NCBI RefSeq assembly: GCF_005869855.1
Contig: NZ_SZNH01000009.1
Location: 20,768-68,442, forward strand
DNA: 47,675 nucleotides
DNA from: Nostoc sp. PA-18-2419
Lineage (GTDB): Bacteria; Cyanobacteriota; Cyanobacteriia; Cyanobacteriales; Nostocaceae
Direction of reading: 5' to 3'
Shown here: piece after piece, positions 17,475-25,750 of the stretch
How the letters are laid out: each line of letters opens with the position of its first letter
Numbering within the stretch: the stretch's first letter is position 1
Position numbers and translations under genes: made by a program
Notes under the pieces: generated by a model
Seen by the model: only the letters and a program-made list of their open reading frames with translations
Database searches by the model: none
Told to the model about the DNA's origin: nothing

Positions 17475-18185
17475 TTAACCCAACGCAGACAACAGCATTT
17501 TTTGCCAAATAGGCGCTAGAACTGCTTTCACAACAATATCCGCAATCACAAAACCAATCCCAATTAACATATAAAATTTAGGAAATGCGGATTTAGGAAC
17601 TTCGCCTCTGATGCGAGTTAATAGATTTAATCCTAATGCAGCTAAAGCCACTCCCGTTGCAATAAACCCAATTATCCGCAGAATTGACCAAGGATACCAC
17701 CCTAAAATAGCTGCTAGCCAAGGTTTAGCACTCAGTTTTACCAATTGTGCAACATAAAAATTCATATAATTTAGCATCCAAGTACCGAAGATCAATGCCA
17801 CGCTACTTAAGGTAACGACGCAGAGGATACAAAAAATTCCATACTGCAATAAATGATCTGGTAAAAATAAACTTAGCGAACCTTCTGTACCTTCTCCCGT
17901 GCGAATCCAGTGCAACATTTCTATAGTGTATGACTGTCCACGGAGGATAGCTTTTGCTGCTGTTTGGGGGGCGATCGCCGTTGCTACAATTACAGCAGTA
18001 CTCTGTAACACTCCCCAAAGTAGCATCCACCAAAAAGCACTTTTATATTGTTGACGACGCACTTCTAAAAAGAAAATAGGATAGGGTACAGCAGCACCGA
18101 AAATCGGCATCAACCACGGAATTCCAAAAACAAAACTCGCAGTTGTGCTGAGAATAACACCAACAAGCAAAAATATTACTATCAT
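17475..18185 (-). CDS. Uncharacterised multi-pass membrane protein
   Basis: 236 aa from the ATG at 18185 (a GTG two codons upstream is also possible). Five or six hydrophobic helices are visible: residues ~3-40, 52-75, 115-140, 165-190 and 205-225. The first loop reads PYPIFFLEVRRQQYKS, and a periplasmic-looking loop contains IRTGEGTEGSLSLFLPDHLLQ. I do not recognise the family. It converges on the polysaccharide cluster and might belong to its envelope function, but orientation argues for a separate transcript. Upstream (18192-18458) are short degenerate repeats (tccccaattgctaattcctaat and similar). Confidence 0.75.
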   Translation of the reverse strand: MIVIFLLVGVILSTTASFVFGIPWLMPIFGAAVPYPIFFLEVRRQQYKSAFWWMLLWGVLQSTAVIVATAIAPQTAAKAILRGQSYTIEMLHWIRTGEGTEGSLSLFLPDHLLQYGIFCILCVVTLSSVALIFGTWMLNYMNFYVAQLVKLSAKPWLAAILGWYPWSILRIIGFIATGVALAALGLNLLTRIRGEVPKSAFPKFYMLIGIGFVIADIVVKAVLAPIWQKMLLSALG

Positions 18186-18458
18186 CGTCACTAAAAGGGG
18201 CTAGGGAGTGAGGAGTGGGGGATGGGGATTGGGGAGAGAATTCTTACCAATACCCAATAGCTAATACTTAATTCCAATCCCCAATTGCTAATTCCTAATT
18301 TCTTTTACTAATCTTGACCTTCTCCTCGTACCTGATGCGGGAGTGCTGACAACCTAAAATTTTGTTTCAAACCGCTAAAGCCCGATTGGGGAATAGGGGT
18401 TTTGTGTCATGATGGCAAAGTAGAACACTTATGCTTTTCTAACTACAGGGAATTTCAC

Positions 18459-19097
18459 ATGGTTCTCCATTTAGGTGATACAGTACCCAACTTTAAGCAA
18501 GCCTCAACAGACGGCGATATCGATTTTTACGAATGGGCAGGTGACAGCTGGGTTGTGCTGTTTTCTCACCCTGCTGATTTTACACCTGTTTGCACAACAG
18601 AACTCGGCACAGTTGCCAAGCTCAAACCAGAATTTGACAAGCGCAATGTTAAAGCGATCGCACTTAGCGTTGATAATGTTGAATCACATAATGGTTGGGT
18701 AGGAGATATTGAAGAAACTCAAAGCACCACTCTTAATTACCCAATTTTGGCAGATGAAGACCGCAAGGTTTCTGACCTTTATGATATGATCCACCCCAAC
18801 GCCAACGCAGCTGTGACAGTGCGATCGGTTTTCGTAATTGACCCCAACAAAAAACTCCGTCTCACTTTCACCTACCCCCCTAGCACGGGACGCAACTTTG
18901 ACGAACTTTTGCGGGTGATTGATTCTCTGCAATTGACTGATAACTACAGCGTGGCGACACCAGCTGACTGGAAAGATGGAGAGGATGTTGTAATTGTCCC
19001 CTCACTCAAAGATCCAGAAGTCCTCAAAGAGAAATTCCCCAAAGGTTACGAGGAAGTCAAACCCTATCTGCGGTTAACTCCTCAGCCTAACAAGTAA
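18459..19097 (+). CDS. 1-Cys peroxiredoxin (Prx6 type)
   Basis: 212 aa. Peroxiredoxins reduce H2O2 and organic peroxides. The N-terminal thioredoxin-like domain has the peroxidatic Cys45 in FSHPADFTPVCTTE, with the supporting Pro/Thr before it and an Arg in the VRSVFVIDP strand. No other Cys exists in the protein, confirming the 1-Cys mechanism. The C-terminal Prx6 domain (DNYSVATPADWKDGEDVVIVP, EKFPKGYEEVKPYLR) is complete. The ATG at 18459 has AGGG at 18447-18450; the longer frame from 18402 adds non-conserved residues. In cyanobacteria this enzyme is linked to stress and high light. It stands alone, with the Uma2 gene 117 bp downstream. Confidence 0.95.
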   Translation: MVLHLGDTVPNFKQASTDGDIDFYEWAGDSWVVLFSHPADFTPVCTTELGTVAKLKPEFDKRNVKAIALSVDNVESHNGWVGDIEETQSTTLNYPILADEDRKVSDLYDMIHPNANAAVTVRSVFVIDPNKKLRLTFTYPPSTGRNFDELLRVIDSLQLTDNYSVATPADWKDGEDVVIVPSLKDPEVLKEKFPKGYEEVKPYLRLTPQPNK

Positions 19098-19104
19098 ATC
19101 TAAA

Positions 19105-19170
19105 AATGATTTCGGATAAAAAAGCAAAGGCGCAAAGTTATATCTTGGCGTCTTTGTTTCTTTGCGTAAA
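19105..19170. repeat. Dispersed gcgcaaag/ctttgcg-type intergenic repeat
   Basis: The stretch caaaggcgcaaagtt…gcgtctttgtttctttgcg is partly self-complementary and resembles the sequence at 6879-6916. This kind of imperfect palindrome is widespread between cyanobacterial genes. It could act as a weak terminator after the peroxiredoxin gene. Confidence 0.35.
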
Positions 19171-19214
19171 AATAAAGTCACTGGGCTAAGCGTCCAAACC
19201 TGGAGAAAATCCCG

Positions 19215-19799
19215 ATGTTTTCATCCCCTTTGGTTTTGCAAATTCCGTCATCAATGCAAATGACAGACGAACAATTTTTTGAGTTCTGTCAAGTGAATCG
19301 TGATTTACGCATTGAGCGCAATAAATTTGGAGAGATATCAATTATGCCACCTACGGGCGGGACAACAGGCAACCGTGGGGGTAACATCTTTGGGCAGCTG
19401 TGGGTGTGGTCAGAAGAAAATGGTACAGGTATAACTTTTGACTCCAGTACTGGATTTAAGTTATCAACAGGTGCAAACAGATCGCCAGATGCTTCCTGGA
19501 TTAAACTAGAACGGTGGAATTCTCTGTGTGCAAAACAACAAGAAAAATTTGCTCCTATTTGTCCAGATTTTGTAGTCGAACTCAAATCTCCCAGCGACAA
19601 CCTCCAGACTTTGAAGGAAAAAATGGAGGAATATATGAATGAGCCAGGAATACAGTTAGGCTGGTTGATTGACCGTAAACTGCGTCAAGTCTATATTTAT
19701 CGTCCTCGATTATCAGAGGAATGTTTGGATAATTCTGCGACTGTTAGTGGCAATCCCATATTGCCTGGTTTTATTTTAAATATGAGTAAAGTTTGGTAG
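19215..19799 (+). CDS. Uma2 family putative endonuclease (DUF820)
   Basis: 194 aa with the Uma2 restriction-endonuclease-like fold. It opens QMTDEQFFEFCQVNRDLRIE, then GEISIMPPTGG and the acidic site SPDASWIKLERW. The active-site core is CPDFVVELKSPSDN, with the PD-(D/E)xK Asp, Glu and Lys, followed by KMEEYMNEPGIQLGWLID. The tail YIYRPRLS…PGFILNMSKVW is the usual end. These proteins are present in dozens of copies in filamentous cyanobacteria and their biological role is unknown. The gene appears complete. It lies between the peroxiredoxin gene and a convergent short gene. Confidence 0.92.
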   Translation: MFSSPLVLQIPSSMQMTDEQFFEFCQVNRDLRIERNKFGEISIMPPTGGTTGNRGGNIFGQLWVWSEENGTGITFDSSTGFKLSTGANRSPDASWIKLERWNSLCAKQQEKFAPICPDFVVELKSPSDNLQTLKEKMEEYMNEPGIQLGWLIDRKLRQVYIYRPRLSEECLDNSATVSGNPILPGFILNMSKVW

Positions 19800-19888
19800 A
19801 GAAAGTAAGGACGTACAACTGTACACCCTTACAGCCGATTAATTTGTGATCAAGATTAGTACTATTACCTAGAAAACTCGCTGAAAAC

Positions 19889-19912
19889 AAAAAACCCGCC
19901 GTAGCGGGGTTA
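19889..19912 (-). terminator. Rho-independent terminator for the 50-aa protein gene
   Basis: Read on the minus strand, AACCCCGC (from 19911) pairs with GCGGGTT (to 19893) around a short loop and is followed by a run of T interrupted by one G. It lies 40-60 bp past the stop of the short gene and in the right direction for it. There is no T-run in the plus direction, so it does not serve the Uma2 gene. Confidence 0.8.
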
Positions 19913-19948
19913 CACAACAAAACTATGAACAGTGAAAACTTGATTTAG

Positions 19949-20101
19949 TTAGTAATACTTCATCTCAGCTTCTAGCTGACGAATCAGCTGTTCGTCACCT
20001 TTGACTCTGGCTACTTGCAAGCGATGCTCTAGGCTTTTTTGAATATTCTCTCTATGAGCTTCTCGTGCTTTTCTGGCAGCCTGTAGTCTACCTTGATTCA
20101 T
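19949..20101 (-). CDS. Short basic helical protein (50 aa)
   Basis: MNQGRLQAARKAREAH starts at the ATG at 20101, where GAGG lies at the right distance upstream. A longer frame to 20149 adds 16 residues without a better start. The protein is almost wholly predicted helix, very rich in Arg, Lys, Glu and Gln (about 40% charged), with a heptad-like pattern and a C-terminal EMKYY. A good ribosome-binding site upstream and a proper terminator downstream make this a real gene despite its size. Function unknown; nucleic-acid or ribosome binding is a guess from its charge. Confidence 0.72.
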   Translation of the reverse strand: MNQGRLQAARKAREAHRENIQKSLEHRLQVARVKGDEQLIRQLEAEMKYY

Positions 20102-20209
20102 AGGAATTACCTCTTTAGTTTTTGAATTTATATCTCGTATTCTTAACATAACACATTTTTTGTAGCTGTTGCTACAGAAATTTCTATTTTATACATTTTT
20201 AGTAAAATT

Positions 20210-21013
20210 ATGTCTGAAGACTGGATGACTCAACAACCAGTGGTGACTTTGCTGAGCGATTTTGGCGATCGCGATGTCTATGTAGGTGTGATCAAGGGAG
20301 TCATAGCCCAAATCAACTCTCAAATCACGGTGGTGGATTTGACGCACCAAATTCCGCCGCAAGACATAGCCGCAGCTAGGTTTTCGCTGATGAATGCTTA
20401 CCTTTATTTCCCAGTTGGGACAGTGCATGTAGCAGTGGTAGATCCAGGTGTGGGCAGCAGACGACGAGCGATCGCGGTAGAATTTGCTCAAGGGTTTCTT
20501 GTGGGGCCAGATAATGGCATTTTCAGCGGAGTATTAAGTCAAAGTCCAGCGATCAGAGCTGTGGAACTCACAAATCTTAATTATTGGAGAACTGGTCAAC
20601 CAAGTAAGACTTTTCACGGTAGGGATATTTTTGCACCAGTGGGAGCTAATCTTGCCAGTGGTGTCCCCTTCAAACAACTAGGACAAGAAATCGACAAAGC
20701 CAGTTTAGTCAAGCTGGATATCGACGAGTGCAAGCAGACAACAACTGGTGTATTGGGTTGCATTCAATATATCGATCACTTTGGCAACTTAATCAGCAAC
20801 ATTCCTGGAAGTTACGTTGAAGGTAAAACTTGGTCGGTGCAAGCTGCTGGATTGAGTATACCAGGGTGTGAAACTTATAGTAATGTCAAACTGGGAGAAG
20901 CGATCGCTTTAGTTGGCAGTCACGGCTGGATAGAAATTGCCATCAATAGCGGCAATGCTCACTCACAGTTACAGCTTAATTTAGAAGGTGCGCTACAAGT
21001 CTTGTTTTTCTGA
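20210..21013 (+). CDS. S-adenosylmethionine hydroxide adenosyltransferase family protein (DUF62)
   Basis: 267 aa. The family splits SAM into adenosine and methionine using hydroxide, and shares its fold with the fluorinase and chlorinase of actinomycetes. Conserved parts visible are LLSDFGDRDVYVGVIKG (with the catalytic-region Asp), HQIPPQDIAAARF, VHVAVVDPGVGS and LVGPDNGIFSG, then a TFHGRDIFAPVGA signature. The C-terminal domain has IQYIDHFGNLISNIPG. Length and domain order are normal. The physiological role in cyanobacteria is unsettled. The gene runs divergently from the 50-aa protein gene, with 108 bp between starts. Confidence 0.93.
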   Translation: MSEDWMTQQPVVTLLSDFGDRDVYVGVIKGVIAQINSQITVVDLTHQIPPQDIAAARFSLMNAYLYFPVGTVHVAVVDPGVGSRRRAIAVEFAQGFLVGPDNGIFSGVLSQSPAIRAVELTNLNYWRTGQPSKTFHGRDIFAPVGANLASGVPFKQLGQEIDKASLVKLDIDECKQTTTGVLGCIQYIDHFGNLISNIPGSYVEGKTWSVQAAGLSIPGCETYSNVKLGEAIALVGSHGWIEIAINSGNAHSQLQLNLEGALQVLFF

Positions 21014-21401
21014 CAAAACTAGAACTGTTTATAAATGTGACGATTAACAGTAGCTAGTTTAGTAGGGCAAAAATAAACCATCCATTCTAAATCGCTAAAA
21101 ACTCTACACTATAAGCTTTTTGACTTTTGAATGCGTGACTGACAAAGCACACTAATACTGCTGGCAGTTTTGGTGGTTGTAAGAGTTGAACCAACTGACT
21201 CTCAACGCTCAACGTCAATAGTCAACACATCCTATCGCAAGCTTTTGATTAGATTTAAAAATCTAATTATTCATATATCCTAGAGCATACTTTGAGAAAT
21301 ACTTACATGAAATTCGTCTGATTGCCCATAATAATAAAAGTAACCACTGAGCAATCTACTCTACCACTCCACTAACGAATCAATAATTATATTCTTTGAC
21401 T
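21014..21401. other. Intergenic region with dispersed repeat
   Basis: No gene visible. Around 21069-21100 the sequence aaataaaccatccattctaa is nearly repeated at ~46373, so it belongs to a dispersed repeat. An 8-bp inverted repeat (ttagattt 21249-21256, aaatctaa 21259-21266, 2-nt loop) lies upstream of the DUF2301 gene and might be regulatory or structural. Confidence 0.45.
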
Positions 21402-22058
21402 ATGACTACGCAAACACTACCTGTACCAGAAGTTTATCAAGGTCAGTTTGGGGAATTTACAATCACTCAGAGCGATCGCACTGGGGTAATTATCTACCGC
21501 ACTGGGTTAATGATAGCTGCACTCAGCTTTGCCATCGGTAGCGCTTTGGTTTTGTTTAACAATAGCCCGAGTGTTGTAAGTACGCTGACACCTCTATATG
21601 TTTGTTTTCTTTTAGCTCTCGGTGTAAGTTTATTTACTATTCATATCTACATGAGCTTACTACACCGAATGTTGCAACTTTTTTGGGCGATCGGTACTAT
21701 CGCATCCCTAATCTTGGCACTGTCTAGTAGTCAACCTTTGGCTGTTGCTGTTTACAATCAGCCTATTACCTTATTCGGAGTTGGTTTTATCTTCGTTGCT
21801 CTGACAGGTATTTATTTTAAAGAAGCATTTTGCTTTAATCGCTTGGAAACCAAAGTTTTAACACCAATAGTACCGCTACTTTTGTTAGGACATTTGGTAG
21901 GAGTTTTACCAATTCAATGGGAAAGTATTTTATTAGGAATTTGGGCAGTTTTATTTTTAGTATTTGCTCTGCGAAAGACAGTACAAGCAATTCCTGCTGA
22001 TATTGGCGATAAGTCTGTATTTGCTTATTTGAAAGAACAGCGCTTAGCTAAAGTTTAA
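21402..22058 (+). CDS. DUF2301 family membrane protein
   Basis: 218 aa from the ATG at 21402 (a TTG two codons upstream extends the frame). The N-terminal ~35 residues are polar and soluble (VYQGQFGEFTITQSDRTGVI). Six hydrophobic helices follow with short loops. The pattern matches the cyanobacterial and plastid-lineage DUF2301 family of small integral membrane proteins, for which no function is known to me. The phrase FKEAFCFNRLETK between helices 4 and 5 is the most polar conserved loop. Its TAA overlaps the ATG of the next gene by one base (TAATG), so the two are translationally coupled and may work together in the membrane. Confidence 0.8.
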   Translation: MTTQTLPVPEVYQGQFGEFTITQSDRTGVIIYRTGLMIAALSFAIGSALVLFNNSPSVVSTLTPLYVCFLLALGVSLFTIHIYMSLLHRMLQLFWAIGTIASLILALSSSQPLAVAVYNQPITLFGVGFIFVALTGIYFKEAFCFNRLETKVLTPIVPLLLLGHLVGVLPIQWESILLGIWAVLFLVFALRKTVQAIPADIGDKSVFAYLKEQRLAKV

Positions 22059-22747
22059 TGCAGACAAAAAAAAGTCGGCGTCAAAAAATTCCAAATATCA
22101 AACTAATAAAACGCCAACAAATGTGGACACTTACGGCTCCGGGGTGGGCGATTGCAATCGCTGTGGTTGCTTATTTAATGTTTTTGAGTATTACTCATGT
22201 ACACTCATATCTCGCCGTAACTTCCCCTATCAAATCAGCAGAAATATTAGTTGTTGAAGGATGGCTACCAGATTATGCTATAGAACAAGCGTTAATTGAA
22301 TTTAAAAATGGCTCTTATCGTCAAATAATTACTACTGGAGGCTCATTAGGAAAAGGAACTTATCTGACTGGATACAATAATTTTGCAGAAGTGACAGCCG
22401 CCACCTTCAATAAACTTGGTTTAGAAGCAGAAAAAGTAGTAGCTGTTCCCACACCTTTTGTTGTTAGGGATCGCAGTTATGCATCTGCTGCTGAATTTTC
22501 TCGCTGGCTATCCAATTCCAATTTAAAAGTAAAATCAATTAATCTTTTTTCTCTAGACGTTCATACCCGTAGGAGTTGGTTAATTTTCAAAAATCTCTTG
22601 AATCCTGACATTAGAGTTGGTGTGATTGCTGGCAAAACTCAAGATTACGATCCAAAGAAATGGTGGGATTCTAGCCAAGGTGTGCGGACAGTTCTTGATG
22701 AAATAATTGCTTATATTTATGCCCGGTTTTTGAGTTGGAAAAACTGA
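22058..22747 (+). CDS. YdcF/ElyC-like (DUF218) membrane-anchored protein
   Basis: 229 aa. A basic N-terminus (KKSRRQKIPNIKLIKRQQ) leads into one membrane helix at ~28-48 (TAPGWAIAIAVVAYLMF), then a DUF218-type domain. The start is KSAEILVVEGWLPDYAIEQA with a glycine/threonine turn IITTGGSLGKGTYL and a late segment INLFSLDVHTRRSWLIFK. The fold is found in SanA, ElyC and YdcF, envelope-associated proteins linked to peptidoglycan precursor handling or unknown ligands. It seems shorter and more diverged than ElyC. Start overlaps the DUF2301 stop, so it depends on that gene for translation. Confidence 0.75.
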   Translation: MQTKKSRRQKIPNIKLIKRQQMWTLTAPGWAIAIAVVAYLMFLSITHVHSYLAVTSPIKSAEILVVEGWLPDYAIEQALIEFKNGSYRQIITTGGSLGKGTYLTGYNNFAEVTAATFNKLGLEAEKVVAVPTPFVVRDRSYASAAEFSRWLSNSNLKVKSINLFSLDVHTRRSWLIFKNLLNPDIRVGVIAGKTQDYDPKKWWDSSQGVRTVLDEIIAYIYARFLSWKN

Positions 22748-22785
22748 AAGTTGTTATAATTCAGAAGTCAGAATTAAGATCTAAT

Positions 22786-22810
22786 CCCCAACTTATTTTA
22801 AAAGTCGGGG
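22786..22810 (+). terminator. Hairpin downstream of the YdcF-like gene
   Basis: ccccaactt (22786-22794) pairs with aagtcgggg (22802-22810) with one mismatch and a 7-nt loop, 39 bp past the stop. The missing U-tract makes a full terminator uncertain. Confidence 0.35.
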
Positions 22811-23338
22811 ATCTTGCAAGCTATTAAAAATAATGTGAAAGACTATTAGTAGTCTGTCAAGTCAAGTTTATAAAGGTAAATTGAGATGATAGCTGGATTG
22901 ATCGTATACTGTACTAGATTACTGATAAATTCTGGCTTCTGAATGACCAAGGCCCGTTGGGGCGGGTGCAGGGTTGCAGGTTTAGGGTGTGGGGGAAAGG
23001 ACAGCCCCAACACTGGATGCAAGCCTCCTGTTTAAAGAGGAAAAAAAGAAGAAAATGTTTTTCGAGACGCAAAGCGCGAGAAACACAGCCTCATTGTTTG
23101 AAACCTCTTGTTTAAAGAAGAGGTCACCACACCCCACACCCCACACCCTGTTCATAGTTTGACGATCGCGTTCTTGGAAGTTATTTTTCTGTCAGTTCTG
23201 GGAACTCTATGAATACGGTTCAGTAATTCACGCAGCGTTAACCACAAAAGAAAGCTGATATAGGTACAACTGACAGTGGTTACTTATGCCGTTCTGATCC
23301 GGATTGTAAGAATTGTTTAGAGTTTTGAGGAGCGGCTG

Positions 23339-23452
23339 ATGGATAAATCAATTATTCAGTAGGCAGTTCTTGCTGGAGGTAAAACTATTACTATTCCTAG
23401 CATTCACGCTTGTCATTTTGTCCTAAAGGGTGTGACTACAGCTATACATTGA
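23339..23452 (+). pseudogene. Possible short gene interrupted by a TAG stop
   Basis: ATG at 23339 is preceded by GAGG at 23327-23330, an excellent Shine-Dalgarno spacing. Seven codons later comes TAG, after which the same frame stays open for 29 codons and has a protein-like composition (AVLAGGKTITIPSIHACHF). This could be a decayed gene, a leader peptide, or chance. I do not recognise the sequence. Confidence 0.2.
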
Positions 23453-23579
23453 AAAATAATTCTTCCACTCACAATTCTTCTTGAGATAAAAGATGAATTA
23501 CAAATTGTCTTGATACTTGCGCTACGATATCCCCTATTGCCTTTGTGCAATGTGAGGAGTAGTCAGGTCAAGCAGGAAT

Positions 23580-24698
23580 ATGATAGAAGAATTCAATACA
23601 CAGGGTAGAGAAAATTTAGTTGCGATCGCTGACCAATTCGCTCAAGTGGGCAAGGTTATAGATACCAAAGCCTTTGGTAGTGGTAATATCAATGACACAT
23701 TCTTAGTAACTCTAGATTGCTCAGAACAAAAGAATTTTGTCCTCCAACGCATTAATACACAGGTCTTTCGCCAGCCGAAACTGATTATGCAGAACATGTG
23801 TACCTTTACTGAACATGTTCGTGAAAAGTTACAATCGACTTCTTTAAATCGTCGCTGGGAAGTACCGCAGGTACTACTGACTAAAAACAAACAAGACCAC
23901 TGGCGAGATGCTGACGGTTCATTTTGGCGGGCGATTAGCTTTATTGAAGATTCACAATCCTTTGATACCATGCACGATCGCTCACATGCACCAGAAATCG
24001 GTTATGCCTTGGGGATGTTCCACAATCTGATTAGCGATTTGTCACCAGAAAAACTCGCCGATACCCTACAAGGCTTTCATATTGCACCGCTTTACCTCCA
24101 GCAATATGACGAAGTTTTGGCAACAACTAAAGTGCGTAAAACTCCTGAGATTAATTATTGCTTGCAATTTGTTAGCGATCGCCAAACCTTTGCACATATC
24201 CTAGAAAATGCCAAAGCACAAGGTATTCTACCATTGCGCCTGATGCATGGTGATCCAAAAATCAATAATGTCATGTTCGACACTGTAACCCAGCAAGCCG
24301 TCAGTGTCATAGACCTCGACACAGTAAAACCCGGTCTGGTACATTACGATATTGGCGATTGTCTGCGATCGGGTTGCAATCGGGCTGGAGAAGAAACGGA
24401 GAATTGGGACAATGTTTATTTCGATACCGATTTGTGCCAGGAAATTTTAGCAGGTTACCTTGGTGTGGCAAAGGCTTTTCTTACCGAAAATGACTATGCC
24501 TATATTTACGATGCAATTCGTCTGATCGCTTTTGAATTAGGATTGAGATTCTTTGCTGATTATTTAGCAGGAAATGTCTACTTTAAAGTCAAGCACCCAG
24601 AACATAATTTGGCAAGAGCGATCGTCCAGTTTAAACTCACCGAAAGTATCGAATTTCAAGAAACGCAGATTCGCCAAATTATTAAAGATATGAAATGA
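23580..24698 (+). CDS. Aminoglycoside phosphotransferase-fold kinase (possible N-acetylhexosamine kinase type)
   Basis: 372 aa with the APH/choline-kinase fold. The N-lobe has FGSGNINDTFLVT (glycine loop) and the ATP-binding Lys/Gln strand FVLQRINTQVF. The hinge region contains FWRAISFIEDSQSF. The catalytic loop is LMHGDPKINNVMF (HGDxxxxN) with the metal-binding IDLDTVKPG. The HGDPKINN, GNINDTF and LQRIN wording is what I remember from N-acetylhexosamine 1-kinase-like proteins, so a sugar rather than an antibiotic is the likely substrate. The stop overlaps the start of the next gene (ATGA), so the two are coupled. The C-terminal ~60 residues are helical and complete. Confidence 0.85.
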   Translation: MIEEFNTQGRENLVAIADQFAQVGKVIDTKAFGSGNINDTFLVTLDCSEQKNFVLQRINTQVFRQPKLIMQNMCTFTEHVREKLQSTSLNRRWEVPQVLLTKNKQDHWRDADGSFWRAISFIEDSQSFDTMHDRSHAPEIGYALGMFHNLISDLSPEKLADTLQGFHIAPLYLQQYDEVLATTKVRKTPEINYCLQFVSDRQTFAHILENAKAQGILPLRLMHGDPKINNVMFDTVTQQAVSVIDLDTVKPGLVHYDIGDCLRSGCNRAGEETENWDNVYFDTDLCQEILAGYLGVAKAFLTENDYAYIYDAIRLIAFELGLRFFADYLAGNVYFKVKHPEHNLARAIVQFKLTESIEFQETQIRQIIKDMK

Positions 24699-25234
24699 AT
24701 AACCAGACATTTTATTTGCAACCTTTTGCTTCTACCGCATCCCTAGCTAATTTAAAAATTGCAGGTAATATCAACCGAAATATTAATCAACTTAGCATCT
24801 GTTATACCGTTACAGGCGATTTAAAAGAAATCACACTTCCCCCACCATCAAACACACCATCACGCAAGCATCAACTGTGGGAAGATACTTGCTTCGAGTT
24901 TTTTCTTGGGATCAAAAATTCTCCAAAATATTGGGAATTCAACCTCTCCCCCGCTGGACACTGGAATGTCTATCGTTTTGATGCATACCGTCAAGGAATG
25001 CAAGAAGAAACAGCCTTGACAATACTTCCGTTTCATGTTAGCAATCAAACTGATAAATTAGTACTGACCTTGAAGATGGATTTGGATAAAATCATTTCGC
25101 CAAAACAAATAATAGAAGTTGCGATTACGACTGTTATTAAATATATAAATAATGGCGTTACTTACTGGGCGTTAACTCATCAAGGCGGACAGCCTGATTT
25201 TCATTTACGAGATAGTTTTATTATTGAATTGTAA
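24695..25234 (+). CDS. DOMON-like domain protein
   Basis: 179 aa, no signal peptide. The protein is a single beta-sandwich with the features of DOMON-like and CBM9-type domains: NINQLSICYTVTGDLKEI, then RKHQLWEDTCFEFFLG with its Trp-Glu-Asp-Thr-Cys-Phe-Glu core, and a YWEFNLSPAGHWNVYRF strand pair. The C-terminal part has YWALTHQGGQPDFHLRDSF. Family members bind heme or sugars; here the role is unknown, but overlap with the kinase gene by 4 bp suggests they act on the same, perhaps carbohydrate, ligand. Confidence 0.85.
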   Translation: MNNQTFYLQPFASTASLANLKIAGNINRNINQLSICYTVTGDLKEITLPPPSNTPSRKHQLWEDTCFEFFLGIKNSPKYWEFNLSPAGHWNVYRFDAYRQGMQEETALTILPFHVSNQTDKLVLTLKMDLDKIISPKQIIEVAITTVIKYINNGVTYWALTHQGGQPDFHLRDSFIIEL

Positions 25235-25735
25235 TATAATGTTCGGTTGAATAACTTATGATATTTGTGAGGGTCGGTAATGGGGAATGGGGAAGAAAAA
25301 CATAACTGTTCACCTCTTGGCAATTAGCTTTTTCCCAATTAGCTTTTTTCCAAAAAGACCAATCATATTGTAAGTAATTAGCCCAACTTGATACATAGGG
25401 AACAAGTTAAAAGTAACTAAATTTTGTCAATATATCTTTGAGCATAAATATCTTTTTCTAAGAATGATAATCGTAGCGAAGGGGAAGAATGCAAGAGACG
25501 CTCGCATTTTTCCCCACCCCCCCAATTTTTGATTATTATTATCGTGCTGGTTTACTAGAATGATTTGTTCCCAACAAAATTATGTGGAACTCAGTTAAGA
25601 CAAATAATTGAGCGACCGGAAGCGACCACGAAGCAAGAGCGGCTGGTGTTGCTGGCACAGGAAGGAAGCGCGACGCGATCGCTTGGTTGCAGGCGCAGGG
25701 TGAGAAGGTGACGCAGCAGTGCGTGGTCGGGTGTT
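25235..25735. other. Intergenic region leading into a repeat-bounded island
   Basis: 25235-25553 is simple AT-rich sequence with short local duplications (caattagctttttccc, then ccaattagcttttttcc). From 25554 the first copy of a 61-bp repeat begins, followed by a GC-rich stretch that looks like a decayed coding sequence: TKQERLVLLAQEGSATR in one frame, AIAWLQAQGEKVTQQ in the next. I see no intact gene. Confidence 0.6.
25554..25614 (+). repeat. 61-bp direct repeat, left copy
   Basis: Begins actagaatgatttgttcc and ends aataattgagcg. It matches 26147-26207 at 58 of 61 positions by eye, in the same orientation, and bounds a GC-richer segment with the NTF2-like gene. No terminal inverted repeats or transposase are seen. 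Confidence 0.9.
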
Positions 25736-25750
25736 TTAGCTGGATGATGG
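25560..25750 (+). pseudogene. Frameshifted coding remnant
   Basis: Reading through the left repeat gives TQLRQIIERPEATTKQERL and LVLLAQEGSATR, then a +1/-1 shift continues into AIAWLQAQGEKVTQQCVVGCF and SWMMEA. The residues are protein-like and the GC content is well above the surroundings. The family is not recognised; the helical IAWLQAQGEKVTQQ could be part of a small DNA-binding or phage-type protein, which is a guess. The antisense frame at 25539-25760 is a shadow of this. Confidence 0.35.

Larger units (their letters stand above)
22748..23579. other. Long intergenic region with hairpins, repeats and a short interrupted ORF
   Basis: A near-perfect 9-bp hairpin (22786-22794 with 22802-22810) follows the YdcF-like gene and could end its transcript. 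At 23024-23040 and 23104-23123 is a twice-repeated small palindrome built on tgtttaaag flanked by cctc and gagg arms, followed by a tandem of ccacacc at 23127-23149. At 23339-23452 is an ATG with a good ribosome-binding site followed by a frame containing one TAG. The rest shows nothing recognisable; the promoter of the kinase gene should be in the last 150 bp. Confidence 0.5.
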
